NCBI GenBank assembly: GCA_041672845.1
Contig: JBAYYV010000001.1
Location: 186,001-250,000, forward strand
Length of the DNA stretch: 64,000 nucleotides
Direction: 5' to 3'
Source: JBAYDV01 sp041672845
Lineage (GTDB): Bacteria > Bacteroidota > Bacteroidia > Bacteroidales > UBA932
The position numbers and the translations under genes are program-made. This document shows, piece by piece, positions 54,003 to 60,845 of the stretch. Under the pieces are notes generated by a model that had not been told where the DNA came from, made no database searches, and saw only the letters and a program-made list of their open reading frames with translations. The stretch's first letter is position 1, and every line of letters begins with the position of its first letter.

Positions 54003-54763
54003 AGCTAACGCAAAAGCCATAAACATTTGTAATTTGCACGAGTTAACACTTGATAAGAATAAACGTAAGTATCTGAGAAACTTTATATTTTAGGGCTAGT
54101 CATAAGTGTTTAAGTTTGTCCCATAAAAAATTAGAAGCTAAAAGATCAAAAATAGATTTTAGTATTAAAGTATTTACTAGAATATACGGAATTTTTTATA
54201 ATTTAAATTATTATTGATATAGAAAATTATTTAGAAATTATCAGAATAAATTTTATACTCTGTCATATTTTGTTGTTATGTATATTTATCTTTATTTTCA
54301 GAAACTGATGAATTGGAATTTGTAGATTATAAATAGTATCAGTATATTTATTAACTAATTTAAACTGAAAGACTTCCTATGTAGTATTCAAATAATATAC
54401 TTTAGAATTACATATCGAAAGCAAGTTATTATAAAGCTTGCTATTGAATATAATCGTGATATTATCTACTAGGTGAAGCAACAACATATTTCGATTTGAT
54501 GAATGATTTAAGATATATAGAATAAACCGAAATAATACAAACCAGAGATATCAATTTAATATAAGTTTATTATACATAAAAATAAGTTACAACAAGTTGG
54601 AAAACTGGAATAACAGAATGAAATTAACAAGAGAACCACCGATTTTTAACGCTTATTTAAAGTTTGTATTAAATTGACTGAAAAATATTTAATGGAGTTT
54701 AGAGATCATTAAAAAAACGAGATGTAACCTAAAAATTTTACGAGTAATAAAATTAAAATAATC
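54003..54763. other. Gene-free spacer between the RM operon and the McrBC module
   Basis: About 760 bases without a credible gene. Just after the protease stop the sequence GCTAACGCAAAAGCC and GTTAACACTTG recall the repeat-like spacers further on. From 54261 to about 54520 it carries a diverged copy of the sequence at 58882-59250, including a 23-base identical block. No promoter or terminator could be fixed with confidence. Confidence 0.6.
54261..54466 (+). repeat. Diverged direct repeat, copy B
   Basis: It shares with copy C a motif TGTCATATTTTGTTGTTATG (54261-54280), a 23-base identical block (54318-54340), TAACTAATTTAAAC (54352-54365), GAAAGACTT (54367-54375) and TTGAATATAATCGTG (54444-54458) plus TATTATC. 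The last four blocks are collinear with spacing differing by one base. Confidence 0.85.
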
Positions 54764-55267
54764 ATGAATAAACAATCAATTACAATTATATTATTAATAG
54801 GAATAATATTATTCTCCCCAAGCTGTGCTAGTATTGTTAGCACAAGCAGTTATCCATTGTTGGTAAATAGTAGTCCTTCAGAGGCAAATATTATCATTAC
54901 AAACAAAAAAGGAATTGAAGTTTATAGTGGAACTACTCCAACTGTGATTCAACTGGATGCGAATTCTGGATTTTTTGGGAAAGCATGTTATCAAGTAAAA
55001 TTTACTAAAGAAGGGTATGATTCAAAAACTGTTCCTGTTTTTTTTAAATTAGATGGTTGGTATTTTGGTAATATTATTTTTGGGGGTTTAATCGGAATGT
55101 TAATTGTAGACCCAGCAACAGGAGCTATGTATAAATTAGATACAGAGTTTTTAAATGAAACTCTAACACAATCTACTGCAAGTATTACAATAAAGAAATT
55201 AAAAATTTATTCATTAAACGAGATTCCTAATGAGTGGAAAGAGAACCTTGTGGTATTGTCTAAATAA
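54764..55267 (+). CDS. Small lipoprotein with PEGA-like segment
   Basis: The 167-residue protein has a lipoprotein signal (MNKQSITIILLIGIILFSPSC) and the mature part SSPSEANIIITNKKGIEVYSGTTPTVIQL, similar to PEGA surface-domain wording. It ends with a hydrophobic FGGLIGMLIVDPATGAMYKL segment common in Bacteroidetes envelope proteins. It lies at the start of the McrBC module but has no evident link to restriction. Confidence 0.75.
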   Translation: MNKQSITIILLIGIILFSPSCASIVSTSSYPLLVNSSPSEANIIITNKKGIEVYSGTTPTVIQLDANSGFFGKACYQVKFTKEGYDSKTVPVFFKLDGWYFGNIIFGGLIGMLIVDPATGAMYKLDTEFLNETLTQSTASITIKKLKIYSLNEIPNEWKENLVVLSK

Positions 55268-55295
55268 ATAATATTCTAATATTTCTTTTGCTGAA

Positions 55296-55436
55296 ATGCT
55301 TAATTTATCACCTAGAACCTTTGGATTTAAAAGATTAGGACCAGATATAAAAACTACAATTACTGCTATATATGAAGAGTCAATAGAAGAGAAAAAAATA
55401 TCTTATTCCAATGATTGTTTAACTCTATTTGTTTAA
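55296..55436 (+). pseudogene. Short remnant resembling a DUF3320-type C-terminus
   Basis: A 46-codon frame reads ...RTFGFKRLGPDIKTTITAIYEESIEEKK..., and the frame continues a few codons upstream of the ATG to a stop. The pattern of an aromatic-glycine-Arg-x-Gly-x-x-I start followed by an amphipathic helix recalls the winged-helix end of large DUF3320 helicase proteins. It may be the 3' end left after deletion of a larger gene. Weak evidence. Confidence 0.3.
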
Positions 55437-55471
55437 TTATTATTGGTAAAAATTAAAAATAAATATTGATT

Positions 55472-56332
55472 ATGAAATTTAGAAAAACCATAAAATTATA
55501 TTTGATAGACGGGAGCACAAATGGAAGATTAACTTGTGAATTATCAAATTGGATAGGTAAGGCGTATAAAATTCCGAGAAGTCTTATTAAAGAATGTACA
55601 GATAGACCAGAATTGTGTACTACAGGGGTATATATGTTATTAAATAAAAGTGCAGATTTATCAATAAAAGGGCAATTGTATATAGGAGAAGCAGAAAATA
55701 TCGTTAAAAGACTTAATCAACATGTAAAACAAAAAGATTTTTGGAATGAGGCTATTGTATTTATAAGTAAAGATGAAAATTTGAATAAAGCCCATATTAA
55801 ATATTTAGAAAACAGACTTTATGAAGAGGCAATATCTGCTAAGAGATATGAATTGATGAATACTCAAGTTCCAACTCAATCAAGTATCTCAGAATCGGAT
55901 AAATCAGAAATGGAAGAATTTTTAGAGAATATTAAAACTCTAGTTAATATCTTAGGCTGTAATGCTTTTGAAGCAATTAGGCAAACTAATATAACAGAAA
56001 CAGATGATGATATATTTTTTATAAATGCTGTTAGAGGAGCAAAAGGTAGGGGGAAAATAACAACAGAAGGTTTTGTGGTATTTAAAGATAGCCAAATAGC
56101 TAATCCTGTAACTCCTACATTTAGTAGTACCTTAATAAATTTTAGAAATTTGTTAATTTCTAAAGGTATAATTGTTGAGAAACAGAATCAACTGATAATG
56201 AATGAGGATTATTTATTTAGTAGTCCTTCCACAGCAGCAAATATAGTTATGGGAAGAAATGCTAATGGATTAACAGAGTGGAAAATGAAGTCAGGTAAAA
56301 CCTTAAAAGAGTATGAGTCTGGAGAAAAATAG
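55472..56332 (+). CDS. GIY-YIG nuclease-like protein with C-terminal DUF4357
   Basis: The 286-residue protein has GVYML (from residue 52) and LYIGEAENIVKRLNQH (YIG at 70-72, with a following Arg), the GIY-YIG nuclease signature with GVY in place of GIY. The end FSSPSTAANIVMGRNANGLTEWK and GKTLKEYE is DUF4357, a small domain often paired with GIY-YIG or helicase parts. I start at ATG 55472 (MKFRK) and not at the TTG six bases upstream. It lies 98 bases before mcrB, so a partnership is plausible but unproven. Confidence 0.85.
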   Translation: MKFRKTIKLYLIDGSTNGRLTCELSNWIGKAYKIPRSLIKECTDRPELCTTGVYMLLNKSADLSIKGQLYIGEAENIVKRLNQHVKQKDFWNEAIVFISKDENLNKAHIKYLENRLYEEAISAKRYELMNTQVPTQSSISESDKSEMEEFLENIKTLVNILGCNAFEAIRQTNITETDDDIFFINAVRGAKGRGKITTEGFVVFKDSQIANPVTPTFSSTLINFRNLLISKGIIVEKQNQLIMNEDYLFSSPSTAANIVMGRNANGLTEWKMKSGKTLKEYESGEK

Positions 56333-56430
56333 TATTCTCCGTATTATAATTTAGGAAATAATATTATAAATATATAACTGTAAAAACTAAAATAATAGAA
56401 TTTAAAACTGCAGTAATTAATAATTTAAAA

Positions 56431-57570
56431 ATGGAAAAATATATTGCTTTACTTCGTGCTAATAAGAATTTAATTTTAACTGGTGCTCCAGGTACTGGTA
56501 AAACATATTTAGCTAAACAAATAGCAAAAGCTATGAATGCTGAAACCGAATTTGTACAGTTCCATCCTTCATATGATTATACAGATTTCGTGGAAGGGTT
56601 AAGACCATGTAAAAAAGATGATTCTGATATAGGATTTGAATTAAAAGATGGAGTATTCAAAAACTTTTGCCGTCAGGCTATAGAAAGTAAGAAAATTAAT
56701 AATTTCGATGAACAATATGAGAAATTTATAGATGATTTGACTGAAAATAGTATTGAATTAGAAACTCCGAAATTAAAGAAAAAATTTAAAGTAGAAATAA
56801 GTTCTAAAAATAATTGTGTAGTTATTCCTTTAACTGATATAGGAACTAGAATGACAGTTACCAAAACTATAATAAAATCTTATATTTTCTCTGGTAAAAT
56901 TTTAGACTGGAAACCGTATACTGTTCCGATTGGAAATTATCTTAAGAAAAATTATCATATCAAAGATATTAAATCAGAAAATGAGCATAAAGATTTTGTA
57001 ATAATTATAGATGAAATAAATCGTGCTGAGATTTCTAAAGTATTTGGGGAATTGTTCTTCTCTATTGATCCTGGATATAGAGGTACTCAAGGGAGAGTTA
57101 AAACTCAGTATTTTAATCTTCAAGAAGAAGGTGATGTTTTTAAAGAAGGTTTTTATGTACCTGATAATGTTTATATTATCGGTACGATGAATGATATCGA
57201 TAGAAGTGTAGAATCATTTGATTTCGCTATGCGTAGGCGTTTTGCTTGGAAAGAAATTCAAGTAAAAGATAGAATAGAAATGTGGGATGGTATTATAGAT
57301 AACTGGAAAGATGAAGCACATATCAGAATGGATGTGCTAAATAAAAAAATTGCGGCCACGCAAGGACTAGGATCTGCATTCTGTATAGGTCCAGCATATT
57401 TCTTAAAACTTAAACTTTATAACGGTGATTTTCAGCAGCTTTGGGATAATCATCTAGAGGGTGTAATTTCTGAATATCTTAGAGGCTTCCCTAATAAAGA
57501 AGAAACTCTGGAGGAATTAAAATCTGCATATAATAATCAGATGATATCAGAACAAGATGTTGAGAACTAA
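56431..57570 (+). CDS. mcrB: McrB-like AAA+ GTPase without N-terminal DNA-reading domain
   Basis: McrB forms GTP-driven hexamers that move along DNA and activate McrC. Here the protein begins almost directly with the AAA+ domain: GAPGTGKT at 18-25, Walker B IIIDEINRAE (Asp194, Glu195), and the McrB signature GTMNDIDRSVESFDFAMRRRF from residue 251. About 110 residues between Walker A and B form an insertion rich in beta strands. The modified-base or EVE-type N-terminal domain is missing, so target reading must come from elsewhere. It overlaps mcrC by 14 bases. Confidence 0.92.
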   Translation: MEKYIALLRANKNLILTGAPGTGKTYLAKQIAKAMNAETEFVQFHPSYDYTDFVEGLRPCKKDDSDIGFELKDGVFKNFCRQAIESKKINNFDEQYEKFIDDLTENSIELETPKLKKKFKVEISSKNNCVVIPLTDIGTRMTVTKTIIKSYIFSGKILDWKPYTVPIGNYLKKNYHIKDIKSENEHKDFVIIIDEINRAEISKVFGELFFSIDPGYRGTQGRVKTQYFNLQEEGDVFKEGFYVPDNVYIIGTMNDIDRSVESFDFAMRRRFAWKEIQVKDRIEMWDGIIDNWKDEAHIRMDVLNKKIAATQGLGSAFCIGPAYFLKLKLYNGDFQQLWDNHLEGVISEYLRGFPNKEETLEELKSAYNNQMISEQDVEN

Positions 57571-58870
57571 CGATAATAACTGTGGTATCAACATAGAGGA
57601 GAACCTGATTCCTGACCTAGATATAATAGCAAATAAAAAAATATCTAAGTTGGTTTCAGAAGGGAATCATAATTTGCTTATTTTCCCTTCAGATTTAGAT
57701 GTTAATAAAGATAAAATAGGGGAGTCCAATATCTTTGATTTGGATAATAATCTGCTTACCACCCATAATGTTATGGGTTTTATAGGTATTAATAATACTG
57801 AGGTTACTATTCAATCTAGATTTGCTCAAAACGGTAAGGATTACTTCTTACATTATATGCTTAAGAAAGTTTTTTCTATTAATCTAGTAGATCTTAAGTA
57901 TAGTTTCAATAATGAAAATGTATTTGATTTTCTTTTATACATATTTCCATATTATTTAAAAAAGGCATTGAGACAAGGTCTTTATAAAGAATATCATAGG
58001 AAAGAGTATAATAATGCAAATGTTAAAGGTGCTATAGATATTAATAGGCAAATAAAGTATAATATGCCGTTCCTAGGTAATATCGCTTATCGTGTGAAGG
58101 AATATAGCTATGATAATAAGATTACTCAGTTAATACGGCATACAATCGAATTTATCAAACAAAGAGATTTATCCCAAGGTATCTTATATACAGATACCGA
58201 AACTCAGAATTGTGTAGATCTAATTAAACAAGCTACTCCTACATATACTAATAACGACAGAACGAAGATTATTAACGAGAATCTAAAACCATTCTCTCAT
58301 CCATACTTTTTTGAATATAACGGATTGAAGAAAATTTGTCTTCAGATATTAAGACATGAAGGTCTTAAGTTCGGGGAAGATAAAGACAAAATCTATGGAT
58401 TGCTTTTCGATGGGGCTTGGCTCTGGGAAGAATATTTAAATACATTCTTGATAGATTTGGACTTCAAACATCCACAAAATAAAGTTTCAAAGGGTGCTTT
58501 TAATCTTTTTAAAGATAGATCAGGATATAAACGTTATCCAGATTTTATAAAAGATAACTTTATCTTAGATGCTAAATACAAGCGATTAGACCATAATGGC
58601 AATGATTGGGTAAATAGGGATGATATGAATCAGATAATCTCTTATATGTATATTAAAAGTGCAATGATAGGTGGATTCATTTGTCCAAATGATGATAATT
58701 TTATTAATACATGTAGAAGTAGATTAGGGGAACTTAATGGTTATGGTGGGGAAGTTTTTATTTGGAGGCTAAGAATACCTAAAGGAGCTGAAAGTTTTAC
58801 AGAGTTTTGTGAGAAGATGGGAAGTGAAGAAGAGAAGATGAAAGATAAAATTAATGAAGAATGTTTATAA
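57557..58870 (+). CDS. mcrC: McrC-like restriction nuclease subunit
   Basis: The 437-residue protein has an N-terminal McrB-binding part (NNTEVTIQSRF) and a C-terminal PD-(D/E)xK nuclease: YPDFIKDNFILDAKYKRLD with Asp329, Asp338 and Lys340. Catalytic residues are intact. The frame overlap with mcrB implies coupled translation. After it comes a gene-free spacer carrying the second repeat copy. Confidence 0.9.
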   Translation: MLRTNDNNCGINIEENLIPDLDIIANKKISKLVSEGNHNLLIFPSDLDVNKDKIGESNIFDLDNNLLTTHNVMGFIGINNTEVTIQSRFAQNGKDYFLHYMLKKVFSINLVDLKYSFNNENVFDFLLYIFPYYLKKALRQGLYKEYHRKEYNNANVKGAIDINRQIKYNMPFLGNIAYRVKEYSYDNKITQLIRHTIEFIKQRDLSQGILYTDTETQNCVDLIKQATPTYTNNDRTKIINENLKPFSHPYFFEYNGLKKICLQILRHEGLKFGEDKDKIYGLLFDGAWLWEEYLNTFLIDLDFKHPQNKVSKGAFNLFKDRSGYKRYPDFIKDNFILDAKYKRLDHNGNDWVNRDDMNQIISYMYIKSAMIGGFICPNDDNFINTCRSRLGELNGYGGEVFIWRLRIPKGAESFTEFCEKMGSEEEKMKDKINEECL

Positions 58871-58881
58871 ATCTTATATTC

Positions 58882-59203
58882 TGTCGCATTCTGTCGTTAT
58901 GAGTATTTATCTTTAAATTTTAGAGTATGTGAAATAATTAATTTCTAAATAATTAAAAATGCGTTAACAATTTTTACAAGAAATAGAAATTAAACTGAAG
59001 TATTTATTTATAAAAGAGTAGTGAATAACTTTTTCAGAAAATGATTAATTAATATTTGTAGATTATAAATAGTATCTGTACATTCGATAACTAATTTAAA
59101 CAGAAAGACTTTGCATGCACGTATCTAAGTAGTGCTCCCCAAAACTACATACCGAAAGCAGGTTTTTATAAATTTTGACTTTGAATATAATCGTGGTATT
59201 ATC
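58882..59203 (+). repeat. Diverged direct repeat, copy C
   Basis: TGTCGCATTCTGTCGTTATG (58882-58901) matches the first motif of copy B, and then about 115 extra bases intervene. The 23-base identical block lies at 59054-59076, with TAACTAATTTAAAC at 59088-59101, GAAAGACTT at 59103-59111 and TTGAATATAATCGTG at 59181-59195. Confidence 0.85.
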
Positions 59204-59387
59204 GACCATTTGAAGTAAATAAACTTCAGATTGATAGATGATTAAGAAGGTGGTACAAAAAGCCGGGATAAAAAAGAGAGTATGTTTCCATAAAGATATA
59301 TATTCAAGTGATTCAGAATAGTATAAATGAGTTAAAGAATCCAATGGATGAAATATTTGAATAACAGTAACTCTAAAAACAGCAAAA

Positions 59388-59460
59388 CATTGGGTTATTC
59401 CCTGATATTGGACGTAAATCCAAAGTTATATAATCGAAATAACCCAATGAGTTGGGTTAT
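59388..59460. repeat. Foldable element with two alternative hairpins
   Basis: CATTGGGTTATT (59388-59399) pairs perfectly with AATAACCCAATG (59438-59449), enclosing a smaller TTGGA/TCCAA hairpin (59408-59412, 59419-59423). The right arm can instead pair with TTGGGTTAT (59452-59460) across a 4-base loop. The element ends near CGTTACC at 59467-59473. Confidence 0.8.
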
Positions 59461-59524
59461 ACCTTCGTTACCAATAAGGCGAATAAGAAGCATAGCTTAA
59501 TTATAAAACTAAAACCTATTCATT

Positions 59525-59800
59525 ATGAAAGATTCTTACGATAAAAACATTAAACTTCATTGCATTGTATGTGGAGGTGTTGATTTTCAATGCAATGATG
59601 ACAATTCTTATATTAAATGTAATCGTTGTGGAAAAGAATATATGGGTGGTTATGAAGAATTGGTTGAATTAAATAAGGAAAACATAAACCAAGAGACAGA
59701 AAAAACAAAAGAAGAATTATTCAAAGACGTAGAAAAAGACTTCACTAAAAAGCTTAAGGATGTATTTAAAGGAGATAAAAATATAAAATTTGAAGGTTAA
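59525..59800 (+). CDS. Small zinc-ribbon protein (ECs_2282-like)
   Basis: The 91-residue protein has two CxxC pairs (CIVCGG and CNRCGK, about residues 12-37), forming a zinc ribbon, followed by a charged helix and the end KDFTKKLKDVFKGDKNIKF. This recalls the ECs_2282 family of putative zinc-binding proteins, found in many genomic islands. Function unknown. Its stop is followed at once by the gene for a membrane-anchored partner, so the two form a pair. Confidence 0.75.
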   Translation: MKDSYDKNIKLHCIVCGGVDFQCNDDNSYIKCNRCGKEYMGGYEELVELNKENINQETEKTKEELFKDVEKDFTKKLKDVFKGDKNIKFEG

Positions 59801-59801
59801 A

Positions 59802-60239
59802 ATGGGAATATTAGGAGTCATATTATCAGCGGTTGCTTTAATTTTTTCAGTCTTCACCTATTTCAAACATGACAAAAAAATTAAACAACAGTCTTTGCTT
59901 TTAAATAAATATCATCTGGAGAAAATTGAAAAAGAAAAAGAAGAAGATAAAAAAGCAACTATCGAAGCTAGTGTTATGTCAAGACATAATGGTCCAATAA
60001 TAGTTAAGGTATCTAATCTTGGAAAAAGTATTGCACGAAACGTAAATGTAATAATTCCAAAAAATGATAGGTATCGTGTTATTACTAATCCATGCCCAAT
60101 AGAAATTCGACCTCTTAATAGTATCGAAATTATAATAGGGGATTTGTTGATCAACTATCCACAAAAAATTGATATTAGATTTGAATGGAGTGATGATTTT
60201 AATAAAAAAAATAGTGATACTCAAATGATTCAAATTTGA
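59802..60239 (+). CDS. Membrane-anchored small protein paired with the zinc ribbon
   Basis: The 145-residue product has one N-terminal membrane helix (MGILGVILSAVALIFSVFTYF), a charged coiled linker (KIEKEKEEDKKAT) and a beta-rich C-terminal domain (IEASVMSRHNGPIIVKVSNLGKSIARNVNVIIP) of Ig-like or CARDB-like appearance. I start at ATG 59802, one base after the zinc-ribbon stop; a TTG at 59790 is possible. The domain probably faces the cytoplasm or periplasm; this cannot be decided here. Confidence 0.7.
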   Translation: MGILGVILSAVALIFSVFTYFKHDKKIKQQSLLLNKYHLEKIEKEKEEDKKATIEASVMSRHNGPIIVKVSNLGKSIARNVNVIIPKNDRYRVITNPCPIEIRPLNSIEIIIGDLLINYPQKIDIRFEWSDDFNKKNSDTQMIQI

Positions 60240-60249
60240 AAAAAATAAA

Positions 60250-60400
60250 CGCCCAGTTGGTAACACGTATTATAAAAAATTGCCTAGATAGTAAATTATT
60301 AAAGGGTTGTAGCCCGCTAAAACTCCCATGTAACTTAACAGGGAATAACCCGCAACCGGCAACTTTTCATAGTACCACTCGTTACCGCCAAGTGTAAAAA
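60250..60400. repeat. Foldable spacer with imperfect terminal inverted repeats (attC-like)
   Basis: The left end TTGGTAAC (60257-60264) pairs with the right end GTTACC plus CCAA (60381-60391) with a 3-base bulge. Inside, GGGTT (60304-60308) pairs with AACCC (60347-60351) and TCCC (60324-60327) with GGGA (60341-60344). A minus-strand open frame crosses it but shows no protein character. The whole resembles the folded recombination spacers of gene cassettes. Confidence 0.55.
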
Positions 60401-60572
60401 AAGACAGAGACGACAGACAATTTGCTACATGAAGAATGAGAATATCAAAAGCCCACCCACAAATAGCACATTTGGTTTTTTGCCGACACACAAAAAGTCC
60501 AACCCTAAAAAACCAAAAGAGCTATTTCTTTCCACCGCTTGTAGAAAACTGTTAACAAATATTGATTAAAAC

Positions 60573-60626
60573 ATCTCAATAAGTGAGATAATAAATAAAA
60601 GTTGAATATTTTTACTTCTTAGAAGT
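60573..60626. promoter_or_regulatory. Two inverted repeats upstream of the XRE regulator
   Basis: ATCTCA (60573-60578) with TGAGAT (60584-60589) has a 5-base gap. ACTTCT (60614-60619) with AGAAGT (60621-60626) has a 1-base gap. They lie 17-70 bases before the regulator gene and are natural autoregulatory operator candidates. A clean -7 element is not visible. Confidence 0.5.
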
Positions 60627-60642
60627 TTTACAAAATAATTCA

Positions 60643-60843
60643 ATGAATAGAATCAAAGAAGTATTGGAAGAAAATGGAATTAAACAAAAGTGGCTTGCTG
60701 AGAAATTAGGGAAGAGTTACAACATGGTTAATTCTTATGTTCAAAACAGACAGCAACCAAGACTTGAAATTTTGTACGAAATCGCTGAAATACTAAACGT
60801 AGAAGTAAAAGAACTGTTAATCGAACGAAAAGAAAACAAATAA
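60643..60843 (+). CDS. XRE-type helix-turn-helix regulator
   Basis: The 66-residue protein is a single Cro/CI-type HTH domain: IKQKWLAEKLGKSYNMVNSYVQNRQQPRLEILYEIAEILNVEVKELL. Regulators of this size commonly sit before defence operons and repress them. It ends two bases before the large ATPase gene, so the two are surely co-transcribed. Confidence 0.92.
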   Translation: MNRIKEVLEENGIKQKWLAEKLGKSYNMVNSYVQNRQQPRLEILYEIAEILNVEVKELLIERKENK

Positions 60844-60845
60844 TT

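Larger units (their letters stand above)
58871..59524. other. Gene-free spacer after mcrC
   Basis: About 650 bases with no credible gene. It contains repeat copy C (58882-59203) and then a foldable element at about 59388-59481. A minus-strand open frame at 59096-59344 has no recognisable features and lies across the repeat. Confidence 0.6.

Noticed and set aside
54003..54763. Insertion sequence remnant
   Set aside because: No transposase reading frame, terminal inverted repeats or target duplications could be identified, so it is listed only as a spacer with a repeat.
59096..59344. Minus-strand 82-codon open frame after mcrC
   Set aside because: It covers the non-coding repeat copy C; copy B does not keep the frame and there is no motif.
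60270..60491. Minus-strand 73-codon open frame
   Set aside because: It spans the foldable spacer and its Cys-rich start is an accident of the inverted repeats.
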